From the NCBI GenBank assembly GCA_039680175.1, contig JBDKTO010000024.1, positions 1-34,051 on the forward strand: a DNA stretch of 34,051 nucleotides, given 5' to 3'. Numbering within the stretch: position 1 is the first letter of the stretch; each line of letters opens with the position of its first letter. This DNA comes from Veillonellales bacterium (GTDB lineage: Bacteria; Bacillota; Negativicutes; JAAYSF01). The notes below the pieces were generated by a model, which saw only the letters and a list, made by a program, of their open reading frames with translations, made no database searches and was not told where the DNA came from. This document shows, piece after piece, positions 8,277 to 17,626 of the stretch. The translations under genes were made by a program, and so were the position numbers.

Positions 8277-9856
8277 GCTGTAAAAAAAGCTCCGGCAAAC
8301 TGGTTGAACCGGAAGACAATACCATTCTTTGGGCAGAAGAATCTTCCGGCGAAGAAGAAGAAATAGAATCAGCCGGCAAAGAAAAATGGAAAATCATGAT
8401 TATCGACGACGATGAAACAGTTCACAGTGTGACAAAACTGGCACTGCAAAATTTTTCTTTTGAGAACAGGGGGCTGGAATTTATCAGCGGTTATTCCGGC
8501 TTCCAGGCTAAAGCCTTAATGAAGAAGCACCCGGATACCGCCATTTTACTGCTGGATGTGGTGATGGAAAATGATGATGCCGGCTTAGCCGTAGTCCGCT
8601 GCATCCGCAATGAGCTGAAAAATCCTTTTGTGCGGATCATTTTGCGAACCGGCCAGCCCGGTCAGGCCCCGGAAGAACAGGTGGTCATGAAATATGATAT
8701 CAACGATTACAAAGAGAAAACGGAATTAACCGCCCGCAAATTATTCACTACCGTAGTCGCGGCCCTCAGAACGTATCGTGACCTGATTACCATTGACGCC
8801 AACCGGGAAGGTCTGAAAAAAATCATCGAAGCTTCGGCTTCCATGTTTAAAATCCAGTCCCTGAGTAAATTTGTCTCCGGCGTATTGCTGCAATTAATTT
8901 CTTTACTGGGACTGCATAAAAATTCCCTCTATTGCAATACCTCCGGACTGGCAGCCACAAAAAACGACGGCCAGTTTATCATTTTGGCAGCTACCGGCGA
9001 TTTCGAGATTTATCTGCAAAAAAACATTACGACGGTACTGCCTTCCGCCATCAGGGAAGAACTCACCCAGGTAATGAGTTCCAAACAGAGCATGTTCTTC
9101 GGCAACCGGTATATCGGCTACCATCACAGCCATGCCGACTCGGAAAACATTATCTATTTAGAAGGATTCGAAGCTCTGGATCCTCTTTCCCAGGATTTAA
9201 TTACCGTTTTCTTTAATAATGTGTCCACCGCCTTTGATAACCTGTATCTGAATAATGAACTGGCCAACAACCAAACCGAACTTTTTTTTACCCTGGGAGA
9301 AATGGCGGAAACCCGTTCCCGGGAAACGGGCTTTCATATCAAACGGGTAGCCCAGTATTGCAGGCTCTTTGCCGAAAAATACGGGCTGAGTGAAGAAGAA
9401 ACAAACATGCTGCTGCTGGCCTCTTCCATGCATGACATTGGCAAGCTGGCCATTGAGGATCATATCTTAAAAAAGCCCGGCCGGCTGACAGACGAAGAAT
9501 ACGCCAAAATGAAAGAACATGCGCTGGCCGGTTATCAAATTTTGACATCCTCCAGCCGTCCTTTGCTGCAAACCGCTGCCTTAATCGCCTTGCAGCATCA
9601 TGAAAAATACGACGGCAGCGGCTATCCCCAAGGGCTTCGCGGCGATGCCATCCATATTTACGGTCGCATTACCGCTATCGCCGATGTTTTCGACGCCTTA
9701 AGCAGCGACCGGGTGTATCGCTCCGCCTGGGATTTAGAGCAAGTATATGATTACATTCGCTCCCAAAGCGGCAAACACTTCGATCCCCGGCTGGTGGCAA
9801 TATTTTTTCAAAACCGGGAGGAATTTCTTACTATCCGGGATCATTCCCCGGAGTAA
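8273..9856 (+). CDS. Response regulator with DUF3369-like region and HD-GYP c-di-GMP phosphodiesterase domain
   Basis: 527 residues, overlapping the kinase stop by 4 nt. After an acidic N-terminal extension (1-38), the receiver has Asp45/Asp46 (IIDDDE), phosphoacceptor Asp95 (LLLDVVM), Thr126 and the NDYKEKTEL lysine region at 144-152. Residues 170-340 look like the DUF3369 family (RDLITIDANREGLKKIIEAS, then SLSKFVSGVLLQL), a GAF-like module usual between receiver and HD-GYP. The HD-GYP domain has HDIGK (387-391), HHEKYDGSGYP (442-452) and IADVFDALSSDRVYR (469-483). All signature residues are present, so it should hydrolyse cyclic di-GMP. The DUF3369 label is from pattern recall; the receiver and HD-GYP calls are secure. 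Confidence 0.93.
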   Translation: MSCKKSSGKLVEPEDNTILWAEESSGEEEEIESAGKEKWKIMIIDDDETVHSVTKLALQNFSFENRGLEFISGYSGFQAKALMKKHPDTAILLLDVVMENDDAGLAVVRCIRNELKNPFVRIILRTGQPGQAPEEQVVMKYDINDYKEKTELTARKLFTTVVAALRTYRDLITIDANREGLKKIIEASASMFKIQSLSKFVSGVLLQLISLLGLHKNSLYCNTSGLAATKNDGQFIILAATGDFEIYLQKNITTVLPSAIREELTQVMSSKQSMFFGNRYIGYHHSHADSENIIYLEGFEALDPLSQDLITVFFNNVSTAFDNLYLNNELANNQTELFFTLGEMAETRSRETGFHIKRVAQYCRLFAEKYGLSEEETNMLLLASSMHDIGKLAIEDHILKKPGRLTDEEYAKMKEHALAGYQILTSSSRPLLQTAALIALQHHEKYDGSGYPQGLRGDAIHIYGRITAIADVFDALSSDRVYRSAWDLEQVYDYIRSQSGKHFDPRLVAIFFQNREEFLTIRDHSPE

Positions 9857-9895
9857 ATCAAATGAACCTCCGGCGCTGCCGGAGGTTCATTTGAT
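9857..9895. terminator. Hairpin between convergent genes
   Basis: An 18-nt arm at 9857-9874 pairs perfectly with 9878-9895 around a 3-nt loop; the core is AACCTCCGGC/GCCGGAGGTT. There is no long U-run, only short T-rich stretches. It lies right after the HD-GYP gene and 20 bp beyond the stop of the converging symporter gene, so it probably terminates both. Confidence 0.75.
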
Positions 9896-9914
9896 GTTGC
9901 GGTTTTACAACCGG

Positions 9915-11294
9915 CTAAATTTTCAATACACCGATCGCATTAAGGAACACAACGACCAACAGCAAGGGAGTTACGTAACGGATAATAAAATAAAACAAAG
10001 GCATTATACCGCTGATATTGAGGGTCCCATGATTGGATAGCTCCCGTTCCAAGTCTTCCCGCTTAATACCGTAGCCAATGAGCAAAGAAATCAACAACCC
10101 GCCAACCGGCAGCAGGATGTTGGACGAAAGGTAGTCAAACCAGTCAAAAAATCCTCTGCCTAAGAAGGTGCAGCTGCCCAAAATGCTTCCCTTGTCGGCT
10201 GACAAGGTAGCCAGAACCCCGATAACCGCAATGAAAATAGCACTGCTAATAGCCGCTTTCTTCCGGGACAGCCCCCATTCCTCGGAAAAATAGGCTACGG
10301 GCACTTCCACCAGCGACAACATTGCCGTAGTAGCAGCAATCGAGGTTAAGAAGAAAAAAGCAACCAGTAATATATTTCCTAAAGGCATCTGGGAAAATAC
10401 CAAAGGAATCGTCATAAACAGCAGTCCCGGACCGGCACCCGGCTCCATGCCAAAAGAAAATACGGTCGGAAAAATTGCAATACCGGCAAGCAAAGATACT
10501 ACCGTATCCGATAAAGCCACTTTTGCCCCGGTGGCAAAGAGATTATTGTCAGCGGTAAAATAACTGCCGTAAGTTATCATTGTCCCCATTCCCAGGGACA
10601 GCTTGAAAAATGCCAGACCCAAAGCGGTAAGTATTGCCACTGCCGACAATTTGGTAAAATCAACCTGAAATAAGAAGTTTACACCTTCACCGGCGCCCGG
10701 CAGCGTCAAGGCCCGGATATCGCAAATTACAATTAAAATAAACAATAAAGGCATCAGTGTCGTGGTTATTTTTTCAATTCCCCGTTTAACTCCGGCAGCC
10801 AAAATGGCCGCAACCACCGTCATGACGATAACCTGCCAAAGAATTGGCGACATCGGTCCGATAATTACGTCACCAAACTGGCTTTTGGCAGTTTCCATGG
10901 TAATGCCGACAAAGTCGCCTTGCAGCGCTTTAAATAAATAAAAATACACCCAGCCGGCTACGCAGCTGTAAAAGAACATAATCAGATAAGACGCCGCCAC
11001 ACCCATTGTACCGATATGCTTCCAGGCGCTGCCCGGTTTTAATTGTTTTAAAGCGCCAATGGCATTTTTCCTGGTTGTTCGGCCGATATAAAATTCGCTT
11101 AACATAACCGGCAAGCCCACAAACAAAATACACAGCAGGTATACCAGCAAAAATGCTCCGCCGCCATACTCGCCGGTTAGATAAGGGAACTTCCAAATAT
11201 TACCTAATCCTACAGCGGATCCCAGCGTAGCAAAAAACACGGCTAACCCGGAAGAAAATCCTTCCCGTTTCTTTGGTTCCATTTCCAAATACAT
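9915..11294 (-). CDS. NSS-family sodium-dependent symporter
   Basis: About 459 residues with some 11-12 hydrophobic segments. The N-terminal FSSGLAVFFATLGSAVGLGN followed by IWKFPYL is the hallmark sodium/substrate site of the neurotransmitter:sodium symporter family (LeuT, MhsT, TnaT). Most bacterial members import amino acids with sodium. The substrate cannot be told from sequence. The start is uncertain: AGGAG at 11298-11302 abuts ATG 11297, is 3 nt from ATG 11294, and 9 nt from TTG 11288; the family needs only a short N-terminus. The gene follows FGAM synthase after about 20 bp and could be read through from it. Confidence 0.9.
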   Translation of the reverse strand: MYLEMEPKKREGFSSGLAVFFATLGSAVGLGNIWKFPYLTGEYGGGAFLLVYLLCILFVGLPVMLSEFYIGRTTRKNAIGALKQLKPGSAWKHIGTMGVAASYLIMFFYSCVAGWVYFYLFKALQGDFVGITMETAKSQFGDVIIGPMSPILWQVIVMTVVAAILAAGVKRGIEKITTTLMPLLFILIVICDIRALTLPGAGEGVNFLFQVDFTKLSAVAILTALGLAFFKLSLGMGTMITYGSYFTADNNLFATGAKVALSDTVVSLLAGIAIFPTVFSFGMEPGAGPGLLFMTIPLVFSQMPLGNILLVAFFFLTSIAATTAMLSLVEVPVAYFSEEWGLSRKKAAISSAIFIAVIGVLATLSADKGSILGSCTFLGRGFFDWFDYLSSNILLPVGGLLISLLIGYGIKREDLERELSNHGTLNISGIMPLFYFIIRYVTPLLLVVVFLNAIGVLKI

Positions 11295-11317
11295 CATCTC
11301 CTATACTGTTACCGCTA

Positions 11318-14300
11318 TTACTGAAAATATCTGACCCCGGCGGTGAATATTCGCTGATCCTTGCTGCCGGGAATGTTTTTCGCCACATGCAGGCCGATCC
11401 GTTCCGAATGCCCCATCTTGCCCAGCACCCGGCCATCCGGACTGGTGATTCCTTCAATCGCCGCCATGGATCCGTTGGAATTAAACCGGACATCGTTGCT
11501 GGGGCGCCCTGTCAAATCCACATACTGAGTGGCAATTTGTCCGTTCTCTGCCAAAGCAGCGATCACTTCCGGCTCTGCGACAAACCGTCCTTCGCCATGG
11601 GAAAGAGCGACAGTATGAATATCGCCGACTGCTGCCTGATTAAACCAGGGAGAAAGATTGGACACGATCCGGGTCTGTGCCATACAGGATACATGCCGGC
11701 CTATCTTATTATAGGTTAAGGTAGGAGATGCCGCTGTCAAATCAACGATTTCGCCATAGGGTACCAACCCCAGCTTAATCAGTGCCTGAAACCCATTGCA
11801 AATGCCCAGCATCAAGCCGTCCCGCCGCTGTAACAACCGGTGAACGGCTTCCTTGATTTTAGGATTGCGGAACATCGTGGCAATGAATTTACCGGACCCG
11901 TCCGGTTCATCCCCGGCACTAAAACCACCCGGCAGCATAACAATCTGTGCTGTTTCGATGCCCCGGGCAATAGCGTCAATCGACTCTTCCACGGCTGCTG
12001 CCGATCCATTCCGGACAATCAGCGTTTCCACTGTTCCACCCGCCTGCTCAAACGCCCGGGCGGAATCATATTCGCAATTTGTGCCCGGAAACACAGGAAT
12101 AAAGACACGGGGCTTCACCGCCGTTACCGCCGGGGTTCCTGATTTAGAGCGGTAATAAGACTGTACTTCCGGATGTTCAACCACCTTTTCCGTCTGCGTC
12201 GGAAATACTTTTTCCAGCGGCTGTTCCCAGGCGCAGAAAGCCCGGTGCAAATCAATAAAACAGTCATTAATTTCAATAACCGGCTGCTGCTGAGTATGTC
12301 CCAGCAAAACATACTTTATATCGCCAAACAAAGCGGGAACATCATCGTTGCCAGGAATTTCCAGCAATAGCGAACCGTAATCCGCTGTAAACAACCGCTC
12401 CGCTTCTACCGTCCGGCAGGCTTTCATCCCCAACCGGTTGCCAAAGGCCATTTTGCTGATGGCTGCGGCAATACCGCCTGTTTTTACCGTCGCCGCCGAC
12501 AGCACCTTCCCGGCTGCTGTCAGAGCTGTCACAGCAGCATAATTCTGCCTGAGCATAGCAAAATCAGGCAATTCATTTTCATCCCGGCTAAGAGGCACCA
12601 GTACCACCTGACTGCCGGCCTGTTTGAATTCCGGTGATTGTATCACAGCGGCATCTGCCACCGCCACTGCAAAAGCCACCAACGTAGGCGGTACATCCCG
12701 ATCCATAAAAGTACCTGACATGCTGTCCTTGCCGCCGATGGCAGGAATCCCCAGCTGCTGCTCCGCATAGAAGGCTCCCAGCAAGGCGCTGAAGGGTTGT
12801 CCCCATTTGACTTCATCTTGTCCCAGCTTGCCGAAGTATTCTTGCAGCGTAAGCCGGATGTGCCGATAATCGCCGCCCATAGCTACCAGTTTGGCTGCGG
12901 CTTCAACGATGGCATAAACAGCACCGTGAAAAGGGCTCCATTTGGCAAGCTGAGGATTATAGCCATAGGTCATGATCGTCGCCGTACTGGTTTCCCCTTT
13001 GAGCAGCGGAATTTTGGCGGCCATTCCTTCTGCCGGAGTCGCCTGGTATTGGCCGCCGAAAGGCAGCAAAACCGTCCCGGCGCCAATAGTGCTGTCGAAC
13101 CGTTCCACCAAGCCTTTTTGGCTGCAGACATTCAAATCCTGCAAATTGGTCAGCCAGGCTTGGGTCAAATCCGGTAGAACCTGTTTGACTGCCGGAGTAA
13201 AGCTATGAAAAAAATTCCGATTTTCAGCCGGCGCTGTTACTTTTACCTTGGTAACCTGCTGCACTCCGTTAGTATTGAGAAAATCGCGGCTTAAATCCAC
13301 AATGCTTTTCCCCCGCCAGAGCATTTTCAGCCGATGATCGTCTGTCACCGTGGCTACCAGAGTGGCTTCCAGATTTTCCTCATCGGCATAACGAATAAAC
13401 GCCGCGGTGTTTTCCCTGGCAATAACCACCGACATCCGCTCCTGGGATTCGGAAATGGCCAGTTCGGTACCATCCAAGCCTTCATATTTTTTCGGTACGG
13501 CGTCCAAATCAATCACCAGGCTGTCGGTTAATTCCCCGATAGACACCGATACACCGCCGGCGCCAAAATCATTGCAGCGTTTAATCATGGTACTGACCTT
13601 AGGATTGCGGAACAAACGCTGCAGCTTCCGTTCTGTCGGCGGATTGCCTTTCTGCACTTCAGCCCCGCAGGTGGCTAACGAATCGGCGGTATGTTCTTTG
13701 GAGGAGCCGGTAGCCCCACCGCAGCCGTCCCGTCCCGTACGGCCGCCCAGCAAGATAATCGCATCCCCGGGAAGGGGAGTCGCTCTGACCACATTTCGCC
13801 GCGGCACCGCCGCAATGACAGCGCCGATTTCCATGCGTTTCGCCACAAAATCCTCGTCATACACTTCCGCCACCTGCCCGGTCGCCAGGCCGATTTGATT
13901 GCCATAAGAACTATAGCCGGCAGCAGCACCCAGGGTAATCTTTCGCTGAGGCAGCTTGCCCGGCAAAGTTGCCTCGATCGGCGTACGGGGATCGGCACTG
14001 CCGGTTATCCGCATAGCCTGATAAACATAGGATCTGCCGGACAAGGGGTCGCGAATGGCCCCGCCCAGACAGGTTGCCGCCCCGCCGAAAGGCTCAATTT
14101 CCGTAGGATGGTTATGAGTTTCGTTTTTAAACATAACCAGCCAGTCTTCTAATTTTCCGTCTATCGCCACCGGAACCACAATACTGCAGGCGTTGATTTC
14201 CTCCGATTCATCCAAATCCGGCAGCTGCCCCTTCCGGCGTAATTCTTTCATCGCCAGCACTGCGATATCCATCAGGCAGATATCCTTCGGTTTGGCGCCA

Positions 14301-15097
14301 TACACCTGGTCGCGGGATTCGCAATACCGCCGGTAGGCCTCTTCCGCCGGCGACGTAAACCGGCCCGGTTCGATATCAACATTTTCAATTTTTGTAAAAA
14401 AAGTAGTATGACGGCAATGATCTGACCAATAGGTATCAATGACCCGAATTTCGGTAATAGTAGGATCCCGCCGCTCCGTATCCCGAAAATAGGCCTGACA
14501 GAACTCCAAATCGGCAAAACTCATAGCCAGTCCCATACCGTCTAGCAATTGCTGCAGTTCTGCTGCCGTTTTGCCGATAAAGCCGTCTAAAACAGCCACA
14601 TCCGCCGGAATCACCGCTGCCGATTCCAGCGTATCCGGCTTGTCCAGGGATGATTCCCGGGCTTCGACCGGATTGATGCAGTATGCCTTAATTTTTGCCA
14701 ATTGGCCGTCATCAATTGGACCTCTAAGCACAATCACTTTCGCCGATAAAATAACCGGCCGTTCTTTTTGCGTCAGGATCTGAACACACTGCGCCGCCGA
14801 ATCGGCCCGCTGATCATACTGCCCCGGTAAATATTCGACGGCAAATACCGTTTCATCCGGCGCTGCCGTCATTTTTTCATCATAGACCGTATCTACCGCA
14901 GGTTCAGAAAAAATAATGCTGCGGGATTGCCGATACTCCGCCTCGGTAATCCCGGCAATGTCATAGCGGTGAATCACTCTCACCGCCTGTAAGCCGGTAA
15001 TCCCCAAGTTTTCTTTTAAGTCATTATATAAGCCGCGAGCTTCTCCGTCAAATCCGGGGCGCTTTTCCACAAAGATCCTTCTAACTTCCTGCCTCAT
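11318..15097 (-). CDS. purL: Phosphoribosylformylglycinamidine synthase, single-chain PurL-PurQ type
   Basis: 1259 residues. It converts FGAR, ATP and glutamine to FGAM in purine synthesis. The N-terminal PurS-like part (1-150) is followed by the synthase domains, with DTYWSDHCRHTTF near 225 and FKNETHNHPTEIEPFGGAAT near 330, both PurL signatures. The C-terminal class I glutaminase (about 990-1259) has FPGTNCEYDSARAF, the nucleophile Cys1100 in GICNGFQAL, and the His1230/Glu1232 pair in MGHSER. The length fits the clostridial long form, slightly shorter than proteobacterial PurL (about 1295). It stands apart from other pur genes here and starts 27 bp after speD, suggesting a speD-purL transcript. 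ATG 15097 is preceded by AAGGAGGCTGAAGC. Confidence 0.96.
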   Translation of the reverse strand: MRQEVRRIFVEKRPGFDGEARGLYNDLKENLGITGLQAVRVIHRYDIAGITEAEYRQSRSIIFSEPAVDTVYDEKMTAAPDETVFAVEYLPGQYDQRADSAAQCVQILTQKERPVILSAKVIVLRGPIDDGQLAKIKAYCINPVEARESSLDKPDTLESAAVIPADVAVLDGFIGKTAAELQQLLDGMGLAMSFADLEFCQAYFRDTERRDPTITEIRVIDTYWSDHCRHTTFFTKIENVDIEPGRFTSPAEEAYRRYCESRDQVYGAKPKDICLMDIAVLAMKELRRKGQLPDLDESEEINACSIVVPVAIDGKLEDWLVMFKNETHNHPTEIEPFGGAATCLGGAIRDPLSGRSYVYQAMRITGSADPRTPIEATLPGKLPQRKITLGAAAGYSSYGNQIGLATGQVAEVYDEDFVAKRMEIGAVIAAVPRRNVVRATPLPGDAIILLGGRTGRDGCGGATGSSKEHTADSLATCGAEVQKGNPPTERKLQRLFRNPKVSTMIKRCNDFGAGGVSVSIGELTDSLVIDLDAVPKKYEGLDGTELAISESQERMSVVIARENTAAFIRYADEENLEATLVATVTDDHRLKMLWRGKSIVDLSRDFLNTNGVQQVTKVKVTAPAENRNFFHSFTPAVKQVLPDLTQAWLTNLQDLNVCSQKGLVERFDSTIGAGTVLLPFGGQYQATPAEGMAAKIPLLKGETSTATIMTYGYNPQLAKWSPFHGAVYAIVEAAAKLVAMGGDYRHIRLTLQEYFGKLGQDEVKWGQPFSALLGAFYAEQQLGIPAIGGKDSMSGTFMDRDVPPTLVAFAVAVADAAVIQSPEFKQAGSQVVLVPLSRDENELPDFAMLRQNYAAVTALTAAGKVLSAATVKTGGIAAAISKMAFGNRLGMKACRTVEAERLFTADYGSLLLEIPGNDDVPALFGDIKYVLLGHTQQQPVIEINDCFIDLHRAFCAWEQPLEKVFPTQTEKVVEHPEVQSYYRSKSGTPAVTAVKPRVFIPVFPGTNCEYDSARAFEQAGGTVETLIVRNGSAAAVEESIDAIARGIETAQIVMLPGGFSAGDEPDGSGKFIATMFRNPKIKEAVHRLLQRRDGLMLGICNGFQALIKLGLVPYGEIVDLTAASPTLTYNKIGRHVSCMAQTRIVSNLSPWFNQAAVGDIHTVALSHGEGRFVAEPEVIAALAENGQIATQYVDLTGRPSNDVRFNSNGSMAAIEGITSPDGRVLGKMGHSERIGLHVAKNIPGSKDQRIFTAGVRYFQ

Positions 15098-15124
15098 GCT
15101 TCAGCCTCCTTAAGTCTGGGTACG

Positions 15125-15937
15125 TTATACTTTGGGAATATTCCGTCCGGCAAAAATTTCAGCCATTTCCTTCTTTAACCGCTGCTTGATTTTCTTTTTT
15201 TCACCGGGCAGCAGTTCCTTTTTAGCGGTACCGAACAAATAATTGTCCAAATCGAATTCTTTCAAAATCATCTTTGTATGAAAAATATTTTCCTGATAAA
15301 CATTCACATCAATCATCTGATACAATTCGTGAGTTTCCGGCGCGATATAATTCTGGATAGAATTGATCTTGTGATCGATATAGAACTTCTTGCCTTTCAC
15401 ATCTCTGGTAAAGCCACGAACCCGGTAATCAATAATAACAATATCCGCGCTAAAACTGTTAATCAAGTAATTCAGCGCCTTCAGCGGTGAAATAGCACCG
15501 CAGGTGGATACATCAATATCGGCCCGGAAGGTGCTGATTCCTTTATCCGGATGGCTTTCCGGATAAGTATGTACCGTAATGTGACTTTTATCCAAATGAG
15601 CGACGACAGCATCGGACTGTGGTTCATTAGAAACCTCCGCCCCTGTGGCTTTAGTATCCGCCACTGACTCCTCTGAAATCAGCATCGTCACACTGGCCCC
15701 CTGGGGATCATAATCCTGTTTGGCAATATTCAGGATATTAGCGCCGATAATATGAGCCACTTCTTCCAAAATACCGGTCAGCCGGTCGGCATTGTATTCC
15801 TCATCAATATATTCGATATAATCTTGACGGTGCTGCGGGCTTTTAGCATAGCAAATATCATACATATTAAAGCTGAGGGTTTTGGTTAAATTATTGAAAC
15901 CATATAGTTTGAGCTTCTTAATTGACTTAATTTCCAT
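15125..15937 (-). CDS. speD: S-adenosylmethionine decarboxylase proenzyme, E. coli type
   Basis: 270 residues, close to the 264 of E. coli SpeD. The protein self-cleaves before Ser118 in [20 protein letters not shown], turning that serine into the pyruvoyl cofactor. Other strongly conserved stretches are [36 protein letters not shown] and [16 protein letters not shown]. Decarboxylated SAM feeds spermidine or other polyamine synthesis. This long class differs from the short (about 125-residue) type common in Bacillus and Clostridium. No speE is adjacent. The start ATG 15937 has AAGGAG about 7 nt upstream. A minus-strand TATAAT (15973-15978) is a candidate -10 without a good -35. Confidence 0.97.
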   Translation of the reverse strand: MEIKSIKKLKLYGFNNLTKTLSFNMYDICYAKSPQHRQDYIEYIDEEYNADRLTGILEEVAHIIGANILNIAKQDYDPQGASVTMLISEESVADTKATGAEVSNEPQSDAVVAHLDKSHITVHTYPESHPDKGISTFRADIDVSTCGAISPLKALNYLINSFSADIVIIDYRVRGFTRDVKGKKFYIDHKINSIQNYIAPETHELYQMIDVNVYQENIFHTKMILKEFDLDNYLFGTAKKELLPGEKKKIKQRLKKEMAEIFAGRNIPKV

Positions 15938-16063
15938 CTGACTCTCCTTGCTCCTGTACGTTTTTGACCACCATTATAAATATACTACAATATCGGGATG
16001 ATATTCTACCGTCAGCAGCATTGATCTGCAAAAAATATGTCGAAAAGCACAGGATATTTCAAT

Positions 16064-16100
16064 AAAAAAACGCCAAACCGCCTAGGCGGTGCAATGGCGC
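16064..16100 (-). terminator. Intrinsic terminator of the cheY-cheX-like operon
   Basis: On the minus strand, GCGCCATTGCACCGCC pairs with GGCGGTTTGGCG through a perfect CCGCC/GGCGG inner stem and a CGCCA-side outer stem separated by a small internal loop, followed by T7. It lies about 35 bp after the stop of the CheX-like gene. Confidence 0.85.
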
Positions 16101-16133
16101 TTCTTATTTCGTAAACAAAGCAGTAAATTTCTT

Positions 16134-17021
16134 CTACAATTTACCAGCCGCTAAAATCAAGTTCAATTTACCGAAGGACAGGCGAATGGAAATCCGGTAC
16201 CCCTTTCGCAAAGAAAGCTTCTCTTCCCGTAAAATCTGCTGTGGCTGCAAATCCAAATCGACTCCTTGGTCAGAAGCATTAACACAAAAAATTCCATTGA
16301 TCACATTTAAAAATTCGGCGACACTATCAAGCGCCAAATCATCCAGCACCATAAGCTCCTCACCGCTATAGCGGCGCGCTATTCCCAGCAGGGTAGCTTC
16401 ATCTGCCGTCAACCCGGTAAAGAGTTCCATCTCACCGTAAACCGCCTGGGATACCAGCCGATCAAGAACCACGCTGTCCAGCGCATCGGCATTCATCAGC
16501 AAGGGATCCTCATTTAAAAAGCGTATGATATTACGCAGCAGCAGTGCCACATATTTATGATAAACTTCCCCCATGGCCCCGGCGAAAAAAAAGTCCAGCA
16601 ACGCCTGGCTGATATCATTATAATCTGACACTTGCAGCGATTGCCACTGTTGAGCGGCAAGCCCGCTCTGTTCCTTGAATTTTATCAGCACTTGCTCCAG
16701 CTCACTTAAGTTAAGGTACCCTAAATCAACAATAGCCTGACTCAATGTCAGCTGCCGGCGCTGCTGAACTTCCAGCAATTCTTCCATCTGCTTCAAGGTT
16801 AAATAGCCCTGTTCAATCGCCAGCTCGCCAAACCGTTTATCCTTTGTTCGCTGCAAATCATGCACTTGTTCCACCTGACTGGCCGTCATAATTCCTGCAT
16901 TCACAGCCAGCACACCCAGCTTCAACCGCACGGCCCGTTCATGCGTCAGCACTTCCGTCAGTTGTTCTGCCGTTAAAATCCCCTGGTTAAACAAATATTG
17001 ACCGAAATATTGATTAAACAT
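16134..17021 (-). CDS. Protein with four MshEN-like motifs and a CheX-like C-terminal domain
   Basis: 295 residues, no membrane segment. The N-terminal 115 residues hold four copies of a 24-residue motif at 5-28, 34-57, 63-86 and 92-115, joined by 5-residue linkers, giving an exact 29-residue period. The pattern fits xLGxxLxxxGxxxxxxLxxxLxxQ of MshEN c-di-GMP-binding domains; copies 2 and 3 are best, starting KLG and RFG and ending LQ and VQ. Copy 4 has lost the first glycine. The C-terminal part (about 130-295) resembles CheX/CheC-type phosphatase domains, with Glu236 and Asn239 (AEFLNVING) in the expected ExxN arrangement. It follows cheY by 48 bp, with GGAGG 6 nt before ATG 17021. A c-di-GMP-controlled CheY phosphatase or output partner is inferred. 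Confidence 0.72.
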   Translation of the reverse strand: MFNQYFGQYLFNQGILTAEQLTEVLTHERAVRLKLGVLAVNAGIMTASQVEQVHDLQRTKDKRFGELAIEQGYLTLKQMEELLEVQQRRQLTLSQAIVDLGYLNLSELEQVLIKFKEQSGLAAQQWQSLQVSDYNDISQALLDFFFAGAMGEVYHKYVALLLRNIIRFLNEDPLLMNADALDSVVLDRLVSQAVYGEMELFTGLTADEATLLGIARRYSGEELMVLDDLALDSVAEFLNVINGIFCVNASDQGVDLDLQPQQILREEKLSLRKGYRISIRLSFGKLNLILAAGKL

Positions 17022-17069
17022 GTTCGACCTCCACCCTAATGTTAACTTACCATTTACCAGCAGTCCGGT

Positions 17070-17438
17070 TTATTGATCCAGTGATGCAATAACTTTCGCA
17101 ATTTGTTCTGACTTATAAGGCTTTTGGATGAAGTCGTATGCCCCATTTTTTAAGGCTTGGATCAATTTAGCGGATGTACCGGTAGAAGACAGCATGACCA
17201 CCTTGGCAGCAGCATCATATTCCCTGATATTCTTTAAGGCCTCCAAGCCATCTGCTTCCGGCATAATAATATCCATAAAGACAATTTTCGGCCGGCACTG
17301 TTTATAAACATTTACCGCCTCAATCCCATTGGCCGCCTCAAAAACCTCACAGTCCATACCCACTAACATGTCTTTTAGTTTTTTTCGTACCAACATGGAA
17401 TCATCACAAATCAATACTGTATTTTTTTTAGCTTCCAT
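17070..17438 (-). CDS. CheY-like single-domain response regulator
   Basis: 122 residues, only a receiver. Acidic pocket Asp12/Asp13 (LICDDS), phosphoacceptor Asp56 (FMDIIMPEADG), Ser84-Thr86 (MLSSTG) and Lys106 (FIQKPY) are all present. The SSTG and the FIQKP form is typical of CheY proteins paired with CheX/CheC in Firmicutes and spirochaetes. It is first in a two-gene operon with the MshEN/CheX-like protein, divergent from an HD-GYP gene. AAGGAG lies about 13 nt before ATG 17438. Whether it binds the flagellar motor or another target cannot be seen. Confidence 0.92.
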   Translation of the reverse strand: MEAKKNTVLICDDSMLVRKKLKDMLVGMDCEVFEAANGIEAVNVYKQCRPKIVFMDIIMPEADGLEALKNIREYDAAAKVVMLSSTGTSAKLIQALKNGAYDFIQKPYKSEQIAKVIASLDQ

Positions 17439-17495
17439 TTAATTCCGCCGTCTCCTTCCAAACCCTTCGGTCCATTTTTTCGCTAAATTACATTC

Positions 17496-17537
17496 TTTGA
17501 CAAGTTCGACACATTATTCTAAAATCCTCTTGTCAAA
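17496..17537. promoter_or_regulatory. Inverted repeat in the cheY / HD-GYP divergent intergenic region
   Basis: TTTGACAAG (17496-17504) and CTTGTCAAA (17529-17537) are exact inverted copies 24 nt apart. Each contains TTGACA facing inward, so they may be face-to-face -35 elements or an operator controlling both divergent genes. No well-spaced -10 was found for either arm; the HD-GYP promoter proposed here lies just downstream. Confidence 0.4.
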
Positions 17538-17559
17538 AAATCCAAAAATGTAAAGGAAA

Positions 17560-17588
17560 TTAACAAATAAGCGCGAATTTTATATAAT
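17560..17588 (+). promoter_or_regulatory. Sigma-A promoter of the HD-GYP gene
   Basis: TTAACA (17560-17565), a 17-nt spacer, then TATAAT (17583-17588). The gene starts at 17627 with CGGAGG upstream, giving a leader of about 30 nt. Confidence 0.75.
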
Positions 17589-17626
17589 GAAGTTGATATT
17601 CCGATAACGACTTTCCGGAGGATACC

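Noticed and set aside
11318-15097. A purine or PreQ1-type riboswitch controlling FGAM synthase
   Set aside because: Only 27 bp separate it from speD and no riboswitch consensus was seen there or in 15938-16063.
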